DNA from: Roseibium denhamense
GTDB taxonomy: Bacteria; Pseudomonadota; Alphaproteobacteria; Rhizobiales; Stappiaceae
DNA length: 64,000 nucleotides
Direction: 5' to 3'
Assembly: GCF_009711415.1 (NCBI RefSeq)
Contig: NZ_SMLZ01000111.1
Coordinates: forward strand, 62,001-126,000
This document shows positions 1 through 8,989 of this stretch, piece by piece. Below the pieces are notes generated by a model. It had not been told where the DNA came from. It saw nothing but the letters and a program-made list of their open reading frames with translations, and searched no databases. The position numbers were made by a program, and so were the translations under genes. Each line of letters starts with the position of its first letter. Positions within the stretch are counted from its first letter, which is position 1.

Positions 1-6
1 CATGCT

Positions 7-858
7 GTGATCGTCGCAGCCATCGTTGCCGGAATGCTTGCGGCCAACGAAGTTGCCCGGCCGCAAAACTGGACGCCGGTCGGCCTTTACCTCTATTGGG
101 CCACCCGTATCGCCATTGAGGCCGGGCTGTTTCTATCGACTTTCCAGGCGCTCTTTCTCGCGCCCCAGCTCTCCCGCCGGCCGGTCGTGCATGGCTGTCT
201 CGCCGCCGTGATCAGTTTCTTCCCATTTGTGCTTGCCGTGACAGCGTTGGATATAGTTCTAGGCCTACCTGAACTGGATCTCTCGATCGGCGGGCCAGCA
301 ACACCTGGGCCAAGGCTCCTGCCGTTTGCTCAGGAGCTCGGATATCTAATCGATAACCACCTTGTGCTCAGTCTGCTTCTGTGGTGCACCATCATGTTCA
401 CTCGGCAGCCGGACATCCGGAGACACCCGGCAAACGAGACTGCTGAGGAAATTGGCGCCCGGCCACCAGAAAAAAAAGGCAATGCTACCCAGACCAACGG
501 GTTCGAAAAAAAGTCTGACTTGGAAGCAGGGCCACCGAAGCTTTTGAAGAGGCTCGCTCCAGACCTTCAAGGGCAATTGCTTCGTGTAGAGGCACAAGAA
601 CACTATGTCCGGCTGGTCACTGAGGATGGCAACAGCATGGTGCTTTACCGCTTCGGCGATATCCTGCACGAACTTGCCGACATTCCCGGAATGCAAGTGC
701 ACCGAAGCCATTGGATTGCTGACATCTGCGTCGGCCGCGTGTATCGCCAGGGCCACAATCTCCGGATCTCAGCGCGGGATGGCGAGACTATTCCGGTCAG
801 CCGGAAGTTTTCAGCCCAAGTGCAAAGGCGCTACGAAACACTGTTCCAAAAAAAATGA
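7..858 (+). CDS. Membrane-anchored LytTR DNA-binding regulator (possibly 5'-partial)
   Basis: The C-terminal third (about residues 175-280) reads as a LytTR DNA-binding domain, with the typical run LLRVEAQEHYVRL, the central MQVHRSHWI segment and the terminal PVSRKF motif. The N-terminal 135 residues hold several hydrophobic segments, so the protein is probably an inner-membrane-tethered transcription regulator without a receiver domain. A charged linker (about 140-175) joins the two parts. The frame stays open to the first base of the window, so the GTG at 7 may not be the true start. It runs convergent to cheR with about 50 bp between the stops. Its signal and targets are unknown, and a role with the neighbouring chemotaxis operon is only a guess. 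Confidence 0.8.
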   Translation: MIVAAIVAGMLAANEVARPQNWTPVGLYLYWATRIAIEAGLFLSTFQALFLAPQLSRRPVVHGCLAAVISFFPFVLAVTALDIVLGLPELDLSIGGPATPGPRLLPFAQELGYLIDNHLVLSLLLWCTIMFTRQPDIRRHPANETAEEIGARPPEKKGNATQTNGFEKKSDLEAGPPKLLKRLAPDLQGQLLRVEAQEHYVRLVTEDGNSMVLYRFGDILHELADIPGMQVHRSHWIADICVGRVYRQGHNLRISARDGETIPVSRKFSAQVQRRYETLFQKK

Positions 859-911
859 CCCCGGCATGGTCAACACCTGCCAGGGCCATAATGGATTTAC
901 CTCTCCGCCGT

Positions 912-1796
912 TTAGCGGATCGAGCTCGCACCGACGGCAACTCTGCCGCCAAGAGCAGATGCGGGCGCGGTTTTGGTATCCGCCTGTGGTTTGCGCTGGA
1001 ACAGTCCACGCTTCCCCGGAACCGGTTTGAAGGCGTCGGTAAGCCCGACAACTGTCTCGGCTGCGCCCAACACCAGAAAGCCATCCTCAGGCAACGCTTT
1101 CGCCAATCGCCCTAGAATTTCAGTCTTCGTTGCTTGATCAAAATAGATCAGCACGTTCCGGCAGAACACGATGTCAAACTCGCCCAAGTGGCTGAAGCTG
1201 TCCAAGAGATTGAGCTTCTTCCATTCCACCATTGCCCGCATGCCGGCATTGATCTGCCACATGTCGCCTTTTTGCTCAAAGTACTTCAACAGCATTTGGA
1301 TTGGCAGGCCACGCTGAACTTCAAACTGGCTGTAAAGACCGGTCTTGGCTTTTTCGAGGACCTCTTGCGAGAGGTCGGTGCCCAGAATGCGGGTTCGCCA
1401 TCCGCCCATTTTCGCAGCGTCTTCCTTCAGACAGATGCCGAGGGAATACGGCTCCTGGCCCGTTGACGCAGCAGCGCACCAGATCTTCAGTTGCTTCCGG
1501 GTCGACCGGCTTGCCAAAAGCGCCGGCAACATGGTGTCCTTGAAATGGTCGAACGGTGTCTTGTCCCGGAAAAAGAATGACTCATTCGTCGTCATCGCCT
1601 CGATGACTTCCGTTTCCAGGGTGCGATTGCCGCCTTTTTGCAAGGCTTGGATCACCGCGCTCAGTGTTTCCAGCTTTGAACTGCGTGCGATAGGCAATAA
1701 CCGGCTTTCCACCAGGTACTGCTTGTCATTGGACAGAACCAGGCCGGAACGGGTCTTCAAGAAGTTCTTCAGAAAGTCGAACTCACTCGGGGTCAT
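912..1796 (-). CDS. cheR: Chemotaxis protein methyltransferase CheR
   Basis: A 294-residue SAM-dependent glutamate methyltransferase that methylates chemoreceptors for adaptation. The N-terminal helical CheR domain is followed by the methyltransferase fold. Visible motifs are TNESFFFRD, GTDLSQEVLEKAKTGLY and FCRNVLIYFD, which are characteristic of the family. The ATG at 1796 gives MTPSEFDFLK, the usual N-terminus, and overlaps the cheB stop by four bases (ATGA), so the two are translationally coupled. The frame runs open further upstream, but that extension lies inside cheB and is not typical of the family. It is the last gene of the cheA-W-Y-B-R operon. Confidence 0.95.
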   Translation of the reverse strand: MTPSEFDFLKNFLKTRSGLVLSNDKQYLVESRLLPIARSSKLETLSAVIQALQKGGNRTLETEVIEAMTTNESFFFRDKTPFDHFKDTMLPALLASRSTRKQLKIWCAAASTGQEPYSLGICLKEDAAKMGGWRTRILGTDLSQEVLEKAKTGLYSQFEVQRGLPIQMLLKYFEQKGDMWQINAGMRAMVEWKKLNLLDSFSHLGEFDIVFCRNVLIYFDQATKTEILGRLAKALPEDGFLVLGAAETVVGLTDAFKPVPGKRGLFQRKPQADTKTAPASALGGRVAVGASSIR

Positions 1797-3016
1797 CGTG
1801 TATTCCCCTTCAATACGCGTGAGATCTTCGGCCCAATGTCTTTCAAAGGGAGAATATCGCAACACATTCCAGTCTGGGCAGCCGCCCCAGGCATTCCCCA
1901 GACAACGCTTGTAGCTTCATCTTGCGTGATGATGCTGCCACCGCCGGCAGCGATCGTTTTCACGCCGTTCGCACCGTCATGCCCCATGCCTGTCAGGATG
2001 ATGCCGAGCGTCGCGGACCCATAAATCTTCGCGACGCTGTCAAACAGGGGATCAACGGCCGGTTTGCAGAAATTGACGGGCGGTCCGTCGTTCAAAACAA
2101 TTTTTACGCCGCCTGCATCCTTCTCCAGGATCATATGCTTGCCGCCAGGCGCGACATAGATGTTGCCCGGTTTCAAGAATTCACCGTGCTCACCCTCTTT
2201 GGCCGGCCGCAAAGCGGCTTTTCCCATGTGCTCGGCCAAGATAGCCGTAAACGTTGGCGGCATGTGCTGCGTAATGACAACCGGAACGTCATTCATCGCC
2301 GTCCCGACTTCCCGCATGACTTCCTGAAGTGCCTGCGGACCGCCGGTTGAGGATCCGATGGCCAGAATACGGGGACGTGCTGACGAGTAAGGACGGGTCT
2401 TCAGAGCCGCAGCGCCAGCTTGTGGAGAGGCCGGCTGCCCAGCTTGACGAAAGCTTGCCCGTGTATCGGTTGCAGGACGGGCACTTACGGGCCGGACAGG
2501 CTGTGCAGTACGGCCGGCCTGGGTCTCAGCCCGCATCGTACGCACTGGGCCGCGCATCCGGAGAGCGCGGGCACCTAGTGCCTTTACCTTCTCGACGAGC
2601 TCACGCCGGAAATCGACGGACGTTGTGACTTCGGAAGTGGACTCAGGCTTCGGCACATAGTCGGCCGCACCGAGCGAAAGGGCCTTCAAGCTGATTTCCG
2701 CATTCCTGCGGGTCAAGGTCGAGGCCATAATGACCACGAGGTCGCGCTTCTTCGCAAGCATGAGCGGCAAGGCGGTCATGCCATCCATTTCCGGCATTTC
2801 GATATCAAGTACCACAACGTCCGGGTTGCTTTTCTCAATGTCATCGACGGCAAGCTTGCCGTTGCGTTGCGAACTGACGACCTTCAGGCCTTTGTCTTCT
2901 CCAAGCCAGCGTGTCAGCAGGCCGCGAATGACGACCGCGTCGTCAACGACCATGACTTTGATGGGGTCACTGCCCGGATCGGTGCCTTGAGGCACACTTC
3001 TTTGCGCAAATGCCAT
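1793..3016 (-). CDS. cheB: Chemotaxis response regulator protein-glutamate methylesterase CheB
   Basis: A 407-residue protein with an N-terminal receiver domain (VMVVDDAVVIRG; phosphoacceptor Asp71 in VVVLDIEMPEMDG) and a C-terminal methylesterase domain. The esterase shows the catalytic set: Ser in AIGSSTGGPQ, His in ITQHMPP and Asp in GMGHDGANG. It removes methyl groups from, and deamidates, chemoreceptors, opposing CheR. The ATG at 3016 was preferred to a TTG at 3028, because the AGGA before it almost abuts the TTG but lies 11 bases from the ATG. The linker between domains is rich in Ala, Pro and Arg. The stop overlaps the cheR start. Confidence 0.95.
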   Translation of the reverse strand: MAFAQRSVPQGTDPGSDPIKVMVVDDAVVIRGLLTRWLGEDKGLKVVSSQRNGKLAVDDIEKSNPDVVVLDIEMPEMDGMTALPLMLAKKRDLVVIMASTLTRRNAEISLKALSLGAADYVPKPESTSEVTTSVDFRRELVEKVKALGARALRMRGPVRTMRAETQAGRTAQPVRPVSARPATDTRASFRQAGQPASPQAGAAALKTRPYSSARPRILAIGSSTGGPQALQEVMREVGTAMNDVPVVITQHMPPTFTAILAEHMGKAALRPAKEGEHGEFLKPGNIYVAPGGKHMILEKDAGGVKIVLNDGPPVNFCKPAVDPLFDSVAKIYGSATLGIILTGMGHDGANGVKTIAAGGGSIITQDEATSVVWGMPGAAAQTGMCCDILPLKDIGPKISRVLKGNTR

Positions 3017-3035
3017 TAATTCGCCCAATCCTGAG

Positions 3036-3401
3036 TTAGATCAGCCCAACTTCCTGAAACTTCGCTTCGACGATTTCCCGGTCGAACGGTTTCATGATGT
3101 ATTCGTTGGCACCGGCGCGAATGGCGCGAGCAATATGGGCAACATCGTTTTCAGTTGTGCAGAAGACAACAATCGGGTTTTCCCCACCGTCTTCGGCGCG
3201 CAGGCTGGTCAGGAACTCCAAACCGTCCATAACCGGCATGTTCCAGTCCAGCAGGATTGCGTCCGGCATGGATTTCCGGCACGCGTCCAGCGCCTGTTGC
3301 CCATCTTCCGCTTCGGTGATCTCAAAGTTCATGTCTTCAAGAATACGGCGGGCCACCTTACGGATGACACTCGAGTCATCGACTACAAGGCATTGTTTCA
3401 T
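3036..3401 (-). CDS. cheY: Chemotaxis response regulator CheY
   Basis: A single-domain receiver protein of 121 residues. The acidic pair Asp8-Asp9, the phosphoacceptor Asp52 (LLDWNMPVMDG), Thr82/Thr83 and Lys104 (IMKPF) match the CheY active site. It would carry the signal from CheA to the motor or another output. It lies between cheW and cheB with short gaps of about 20-40 bp, in one operon. With no flagellar gene in the window, the output organelle cannot be named. Confidence 0.94.
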   Translation of the reverse strand: MKQCLVVDDSSVIRKVARRILEDMNFEITEAEDGQQALDACRKSMPDAILLDWNMPVMDGLEFLTSLRAEDGGENPIVVFCTTENDVAHIARAIRAGANEYIMKPFDREIVEAKFQEVGLI

Positions 3402-3442
3402 CAGGCGTTACTCCACTTCATGGCCAACTGCATATGGCCTTT

Positions 3443-3934
3443 TTATGCTGCTGCCATTGGTTCGGTGAACATCGCGCCCAGCAGGCGGTCGACATCAAGA
3501 ATGACCATCAACTGACCATCCAGACGGTGAACGCCACCAGCGATCTCCGCCCAGCGGCGATCGAGATTGGACGGGTTCGGCTCTGCGGACGAGGCGGACA
3601 GGTTCAGGACTTCACCAACAGTATCGATCACGAGGCCGTAGCTTTCGTGCTTGTACTCGATACCGACTGCCATCATCTGCTGATCTTCCAGAGGCGGCAA
3701 ATGCAGACGGCGGCGCATATTGATCGCAGTGACGATACGGCCGCGCAGGTTCAAGACGCCGGCAACCTCTGGTGCCGACATCGGCACCCTGGTCACGCTC
3801 TCAGGAACGAACACATCATGGACCTGGGAGATTGGAAGTCCAAACAGCTGACCGCCGATAACAACGGTCACATATTGGATCATCTCACCACCGGATTTGT
3901 TGTCAGATGTGAATTTCTGGTCCAGCACACTCAT
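3443..3934 (-). CDS. cheW: Chemotaxis coupling protein CheW
   Basis: A 163-residue adaptor that joins chemoreceptors to CheA. The whole protein is one CheW-like SH3-type domain, with the typical segments QYVTVVIGGQLFGLPI, VAGVLNLRGRIVTAI and YGLVIDTVGEV. A short N-terminal extension (about 17 residues) precedes the domain. The ATG at 3934 overlaps the cheA stop (ATGA), so the adaptor is made in step with the kinase it binds. Confidence 0.95.
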   Translation of the reverse strand: MSVLDQKFTSDNKSGGEMIQYVTVVIGGQLFGLPISQVHDVFVPESVTRVPMSAPEVAGVLNLRGRIVTAINMRRRLHLPPLEDQQMMAVGIEYKHESYGLVIDTVGEVLNLSASSAEPNPSNLDRRWAEIAGGVHRLDGQLMVILDVDRLLGAMFTEPMAAA

Positions 3935-6720
3935 GCTGCAGCTCCCATTTCACCGGAGAAGACATCCTTAAGGGCGGCAATCAAGCCTGGCCGGTCGAAC
4001 TTGGCGACATAGTCATCAAATCCGGCCTGGCGGCCGCGCTCGATCGAAGCTGGTGTCACCATGGATGACAGGGCGAGGATCGGGATATTGCGGAACCTCG
4101 GGTCACGCCGCAGCGATTCGCAGAACTCGAAACCGTTGATCTCCGGCATCTCGATATCGCTCACGATCGCGTGGAACTTGTTACCGTTTTCAAGCAGCTC
4201 GAACGCTTGACCCGGGCCGACACAGGTTGTCACATCGTAGCCGGCCGCTTTGAGTACAGGGGTCAGCATGTTGCGGAAGAACGCGGAGTCATCGACAAAG
4301 AGGACCTTCTTGGTCAGTGCCTCGATGTCCATTTCCTTGCGCATGAACCAGTCTTCGAAGGCCTGCGGCAAGTAGTAACCCAGGTCGATGATTTCGGTCG
4401 CGCGCTCCTTGACGATTGCAGATCCGAGAATGCCCGGACGCTCCGAACCAACCTCGATGTTCATGCGGTCTTCGACAATATCGACAATCTCGTCGACTAC
4501 GAGACCCATGGACCGGCCACTGTCGGAGAACACAAGCATCGGCTGTGTTCCTTCGGACTTATGGCTTTCACCGTCATTGAGATAAACAAGCGGCATGAGT
4601 GCACCGCGGTACTGGACGAGATCGCGGCCGTTGGACCGTTCGATCTTGGAGACTTCGAACTCCTCCAGGCGTGTGACCAATGACAATGGGACCGCCTTTG
4701 GCTCTGGGGCGCCTGCGCGGAACAGGAGCAGCGAGATTGCGTTGTGACCAGAGATGGCCTTGCGCTGCAGATCTTCTTGCTCTTCTTCCTGATGCTCGGC
4801 AACCGCACTGGACGCATGGCTTGCCATTGCGCCAGCGATCCCGTTCGGATCGATAATCATGATCACGGAACCATCGCCTAAGATTGTGTTTCCGGAGAAC
4901 ATGTCGAGGTTACGCAGCATGGTCGACATCGGCTTGACCACGATCTCCTCCGTATGGAAGACACCGTCGACGACAACGCCGAATGTTTGGCTGCCCACCT
5001 GCATGACAACAATGAAACCGTTATCGGCATCGATTGCCTCGTCAGCATTTTCACCTTCGTAAATGCCGAGCAGTTGGGAAAGGTGCACGAGCGGGAGCAA
5101 CTTGTTGCGCAAACGCAGCACAGGTGTGTCCTTGATCCGCTCTATCCGGTGTTCCGAATTTGTCTGAACACGCACAAGTTCCACCACAGAGAGCTGCGGA
5201 ATGGCAAACCGGTCACCAGCGGCTTCGACGATCAGCGTCGAAACGATCGCAAGTGTCAGCGGGATCTTGATGATGAAGCTGGAACCTTTACCCGGTACCG
5301 AGCGCAAATCAACCGTTCCGCCAATAATCTCGATGTTGTTGCGGACAACATCCATGCCAACACCGCGTCCGGAGACGCTGGTAACCTTGGCTGCAGTCGA
5401 GAACCCTGCATGGAAAATGAATTTCTGGACTTGGACGTCCGTCATTTTCTCCAGTTCGGCTTCAGTTGCCAAACCGCGCTCAAGGATTTTCTCCTTGACC
5501 TTATCGACATCAATGCCCTTACCATCATCACGAACCTCGATGATGATGTGACCGCCTTCATGGTAAGCGGCAAGGGTGATCGTTCCCTTTTCCTGCTTGC
5601 CAGCTGCCCTGCGCTCTTCCGGGCGCTCAAGACCGTGGTCGGCGGAGTTCCGGACCATGTGGGTCAACGGATCCTTGATCATTTCAAGGACCTGACGGTC
5701 CAGTTCCGTGTCCGCACCGATCATCTCGAGATCGATCGGCTTTTCCAGTTCCTGGCTTAGATCGCGCACAATACGCGGCAGCTTCTGCCATGCATTGCCA
5801 ATCGGCTGCATGCGCGTTGCCATAACCCCTTCCTGGAGTTCGGCAGTCACATTCGAAAGCCGCTGGAGCGGAACCTTGAATTCGCTGTCCTCATGCCGGC
5901 GCACAATTTCAAGCAGCTGGTTCCGGGTCAGCACGAGCTCCGAAACCATCGTCATCAAGTGCTCAAGCGTATCGACGGCAACACGAATGCTCTGGTTTGA
6001 AACACCACCGCCGGATGCTTTCTTCTCACCAGCTTCCGCTTCGGTTTTCTTAGCAGGCGCTTTAGCCTGGGGCTGAGCAGCCGGTGCCGGTTCGGCAACC
6101 GCCGCAGCAACCGGTTCGTCGATCTCGTCTTCGACGTCCGGCTCGGGTTCGGCGACCTCAACCTCGATCTCGGTCTCCCGGAATGCCCGTTCCAGTTCGT
6201 CAAGAGACACTTCGCCAGGGCGTAGGGGACGTTCGAGGGTCTGATCAGGTGCGTCGTCGGAACCTGCGTCGTCAGCAGCTGGCTCTGCAGCTGTTTCGGC
6301 TTCGGGTTCTGCGGCTGCACCACCGCCTGCCATGGCAGCATCGGCCTGCGCGGACATGTCCTCAAGCTGGCCGATCAGTTCGCTGTCGTCACCTTGCGGT
6401 TCTTCACCACCGGCCGCTTCCAGCTCACCAAGGATGTCTTTAATCTGATCGATCGACGTCAGAATGAGTGACACTGCATCCTGCGTGACCGGCGCGCCGT
6501 CGCGGAATTTGCCCATGAGGGTTTCCGCAGCATGCGCAATGCCTTCAAGCCGGGGGAGGCCCAAAAAACCGCAAGTGCCTTTGATGGTGTGCACCAAGCG
6601 GAAAATATTGTCCAAAATCGTTGCGTTGTTTGGTTCTTGCTCGAACTTTACGAGCTCAACGTCCACAACATCGAGACTCTCGTTCGTCTCGGTAATGAAT
6701 TCCCTGAGGAGGTCGTCCAT
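3931..6720 (-). CDS. cheA: Hybrid chemotaxis histidine kinase CheA with C-terminal receiver
   Basis: A 929-residue kinase, longer than the roughly 650 residues of enteric CheA. Domains in order: Hpt/P1 with His44 (RLVHTIKGTCGFLG); a long acidic Ala/Pro/Glu linker (about 105-240) with no clear P2; P3 dimerisation (about 243-310); P4 ATPase with N box HMVRNSAD at 354-361 and G boxes DDGKGID (398) and GRGVGMD (451); a CheW domain (about 493-628); a second CheW-like domain (about 658-790); and a receiver domain (about 805-925, Asp855 in IVSDIEMPE). The built-in receiver may act as a phosphate sink. It is the first gene of the che operon, and its ATG at 6720 is the only good start. Confidence 0.95.
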   Translation of the reverse strand: MDDLLREFITETNESLDVVDVELVKFEQEPNNATILDNIFRLVHTIKGTCGFLGLPRLEGIAHAAETLMGKFRDGAPVTQDAVSLILTSIDQIKDILGELEAAGGEEPQGDDSELIGQLEDMSAQADAAMAGGGAAAEPEAETAAEPAADDAGSDDAPDQTLERPLRPGEVSLDELERAFRETEIEVEVAEPEPDVEDEIDEPVAAAVAEPAPAAQPQAKAPAKKTEAEAGEKKASGGGVSNQSIRVAVDTLEHLMTMVSELVLTRNQLLEIVRRHEDSEFKVPLQRLSNVTAELQEGVMATRMQPIGNAWQKLPRIVRDLSQELEKPIDLEMIGADTELDRQVLEMIKDPLTHMVRNSADHGLERPEERRAAGKQEKGTITLAAYHEGGHIIIEVRDDGKGIDVDKVKEKILERGLATEAELEKMTDVQVQKFIFHAGFSTAAKVTSVSGRGVGMDVVRNNIEIIGGTVDLRSVPGKGSSFIIKIPLTLAIVSTLIVEAAGDRFAIPQLSVVELVRVQTNSEHRIERIKDTPVLRLRNKLLPLVHLSQLLGIYEGENADEAIDADNGFIVVMQVGSQTFGVVVDGVFHTEEIVVKPMSTMLRNLDMFSGNTILGDGSVIMIIDPNGIAGAMASHASSAVAEHQEEEQEDLQRKAISGHNAISLLLFRAGAPEPKAVPLSLVTRLEEFEVSKIERSNGRDLVQYRGALMPLVYLNDGESHKSEGTQPMLVFSDSGRSMGLVVDEIVDIVEDRMNIEVGSERPGILGSAIVKERATEIIDLGYYLPQAFEDWFMRKEMDIEALTKKVLFVDDSAFFRNMLTPVLKAAGYDVTTCVGPGQAFELLENGNKFHAIVSDIEMPEINGFEFCESLRRDPRFRNIPILALSSMVTPASIERGRQAGFDDYVAKFDRPGLIAALKDVFSGEMGAAA

Positions 6721-6854
6721 GGCCTGCTCTCACCCGACTTGTTACTGGTTCCGCACCCTGGAATGGGCGTCTGGACCTAGAAGTCCATGAGAGTGATCGT
6801 GACCTCAAACAGTTAAGATACGCTGAAGCGCTTGGAGACTTTTATTCGGCTAGT

Positions 6855-7505
6855 TTACGCTGATGGGATTGCTGTAATTTTTACTAAGTCTTCTTCTTTA
6901 TCTATCGTTAAACTCATGTTGCATTCACGAGCGAGCAGCAGTGTATAAATCGGCTGAACCGAATGCGCATCGACACGCTCAGGCTCTTCTCCCGACAGTG
7001 TTTCCTTCATTCCCAGGGGGATACGCGGATTAAGCCCGCTGGCTGCCAATGTAAACGAAGGGGATTGGGGATCGCCCTCCATTTCAACGCGGATTTCGCC
7101 GCCGCGTGGCACGCATTGATTGGCGATCAGAATGAGATTGAGCAACATCTTCACGTAGTTTTTCGGCATCAGATGCCGAGTTAGTTGCCAGTTTAGATCG
7201 GATTTTTCGTTTTCCATAAACCCGGTCGCAACGGTCTGGGCGTCCCCCAGATCAATTTCCGCACCGGCCGAGCCAGCGGCGCCGAAGGCAAGGCGGGCAA
7301 ACTGCAGTTTCGCAGAAGCTTGACGCGCACTTTTGCGGATCAGGTCCATCGCAAATTCGCGCATGTCCTCCGACCCTTCTTCGTCGAGGACTTCAAGGCC
7401 GTTGGTGATTGCGCCCACCGGGCTGATGATATCGTGGCAAACGCGGCTGGCGACGAGCGCAGCAAGATCCAAGGATGACAGCTCTTTGAGTGCGGACATA
7501 GCCAA
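6855..7505 (-). CDS. chpT: Histidine phosphotransferase ChpT
   Basis: This 216-residue protein resembles the dimerisation/phosphotransfer core of a histidine kinase with a degenerate ATPase-like domain, as known for ChpT. The phosphorylated His is His24 in ASRVCHDIISPVGAI. In Caulobacter and Brucella, ChpT passes phosphate from CckA to CtrA and CpdR, controlling cell-cycle transcription and proteolysis. The start could also be the Met two codons later (7499). It lies 134 bp upstream of cheA on the same strand, so it may share a transcript with the chemotaxis operon, but no promoter evidence decides this. Confidence 0.9.
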   Translation of the reverse strand: MAMSALKELSSLDLAALVASRVCHDIISPVGAITNGLEVLDEEGSEDMREFAMDLIRKSARQASAKLQFARLAFGAAGSAGAEIDLGDAQTVATGFMENEKSDLNWQLTRHLMPKNYVKMLLNLILIANQCVPRGGEIRVEMEGDPQSPSFTLAASGLNPRIPLGMKETLSGEEPERVDAHSVQPIYTLLLARECNMSLTIDKEEDLVKITAIPSA

Positions 7506-7665
7506 TGCTCTTTGTCAGTTGGGCGGAAACCCGCCGATTCGAAACTTGGTTAAGAAGACTTACACACCGCAAAAGCCAATGCCAAGGCAGCCATGATGCG
7601 CATTTTGCCGTCATCCAAGTGAATTTGGTCCTCAGCAGTGCGCAACCGTCGAAGCACTCGGTCGA

Positions 7666-8151
7666 TTACATGTCGGGGCCGCATCCGACCTTATCGGCAT
7701 GCGCTTCTGCTTCAAGCAGCAGAACAGTGGCATTGGACAGAAACAAAAACCGGTTGACCACCGTGTGGAAGAAAACAAGGCGGCCGTCGACAACGGCGTA
7801 GATAAAAGGGCTGCCAGCCGATGCAAATCCATCCGTCAGCGCATATCCGCCGCACCCACCATAGCGGGGCGCGTAGGCTTCCGGGTCCCGGGCAAAGGCA
7901 GCCATGTTTCCTTCGTTCACGAAAATCCACTCTGCACCGCCCCATGTGAATTCAAATTCACGGCTGCCTTTGCGTGGAAACCCGTCAACAAAATAGCTCA
8001 CCGGATCATGGCCGCCAATTGCATACCCAGTGATGGCGTCAGGCAAAAAAACCTGCGGCCGGGAGCTGGCGTCCCTCATCAGTCCACAGGAGAAACCGGC
8101 GAATACAAGCAGAAGACATAACCATGTCCATTTTTGGAGCCAGCGTTTCAT
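7666..8151 (-). CDS. YHS-domain protein, exported or membrane-anchored
   Basis: A 161-residue protein with one N-terminal hydrophobic segment (about residues 8-24), then a YHS-type domain. The pattern GGHDPVSYF, GAEWIFVNEGN, F(A)RDPEAYAPRYGGCGGYAL is the family signature. A second hydrophobic patch (about 128-146) may be part of the fold. YHS domains are often linked to metal-related proteins, but the biochemical role of this stand-alone type is not established. It is probably periplasmic. The Cys in GFSCG is not a canonical lipobox. Confidence 0.75.
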   Translation of the reverse strand: MKRWLQKWTWLCLLLVFAGFSCGLMRDASSRPQVFLPDAITGYAIGGHDPVSYFVDGFPRKGSREFEFTWGGAEWIFVNEGNMAAFARDPEAYAPRYGGCGGYALTDGFASAGSPFIYAVVDGRLVFFHTVVNRFLFLSNATVLLLEAEAHADKVGCGPDM

Positions 8152-8271
8152 CGATTCGGCTTAACTTGGGGCAACGATTACAGCGAATCACGTAAGTGAC
8201 ACCACAGTTTAACACTGCAGCCCGGTTGACGGTTGAAAATGCGGCCAGCATGCCGCGGGGAGTTTTGGGAA

Positions 8272-8877
8272 ATGACGTTGCGCATAGAAAGAACACTGCT
8301 CTTGTTTATGTGGTTCATCGCCTGCCTATGCATCGTTGCCGTGCACCAACCGGCTGCAGCGCAATCCTCGGCGCCGACAACGGCCACACAACCGGACACA
8401 TTCGGCGAAGACGAAATACTTCGGACCGGCCATCAGTTTTTCGGCTCTGTTTCTGGCGGTCTTGCATCGGTTCTTGAAAGAGCATTTTCGCGGTATGGCG
8501 AGCCAAACGGTTACATTCTTGGCGAGGAAGGGTCGGGTGCATTTGTCGCCGGAGCCCGCTATGGAGAAGGCCACCTCTATACGCGGAACGCCGGAAATCA
8601 TAAGGTTTTCTGGCAAGGCCCTTCAGTCGGCTGGGATTTTGGCGCTGACGGCGCAAGGGTCATGACCCTTGTCTACAATCTCCCAAGCATTGACAGTATC
8701 TATGACCGTTTCGGCGGCGTGAACGGCTCAGCTTATCTGGTCGGCGGTGTTGGCATGACGGTTCTCATTAAAAACGAAGTCGTGCTTGTTCCGATCCGCG
8801 CTGGTGTTGGAGCTCGTCTCGGGCTGAACATGGGCTATTTGAAGTTCACACCGCAAGCGACCTGGAATCCGTTCTGA
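8272..8877 (+). CDS. Envelope integrity protein EipA-like (DUF1134)
   Basis: A 201-residue exported protein of the DUF1134 family. The start ATG at 8272 (MTLRIERTLLLFMW) gives a clean signal peptide ending near AVHQPAAAQ; an earlier in-frame TTG/ATG would only add an unlikely basic leader. The mature part is glycine-rich and beta-predicted, with the conserved segments ILRTGHQFFGSVSGGLA, GPSVGWDFGADGARVM and YLVGGVGMTVL. EipA of Brucella is a periplasmic beta-barrel protein needed for envelope integrity and controlled by CtrA. The same role here is inferred from family membership. Confidence 0.82.
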   Translation: MTLRIERTLLLFMWFIACLCIVAVHQPAAAQSSAPTTATQPDTFGEDEILRTGHQFFGSVSGGLASVLERAFSRYGEPNGYILGEEGSGAFVAGARYGEGHLYTRNAGNHKVFWQGPSVGWDFGADGARVMTLVYNLPSIDSIYDRFGGVNGSAYLVGGVGMTVLIKNEVVLVPIRAGVGARLGLNMGYLKFTPQATWNPF

Positions 8878-8989
8878 TAAGACGGCACCTATCGCGGCAA
8901 ACGCGCACAAGGCCTTGCGGACCTTGGCGAAAGGCGCTGTCTCGTCTAATGATGAGGCATGACTGCCGAGCGGGATTGAGGAGTTGTCC

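Noticed and set aside
4954-5760. 268-codon plus-strand frame inside cheA
   Set aside because: Antisense shadow of the conserved CheA kinase core.
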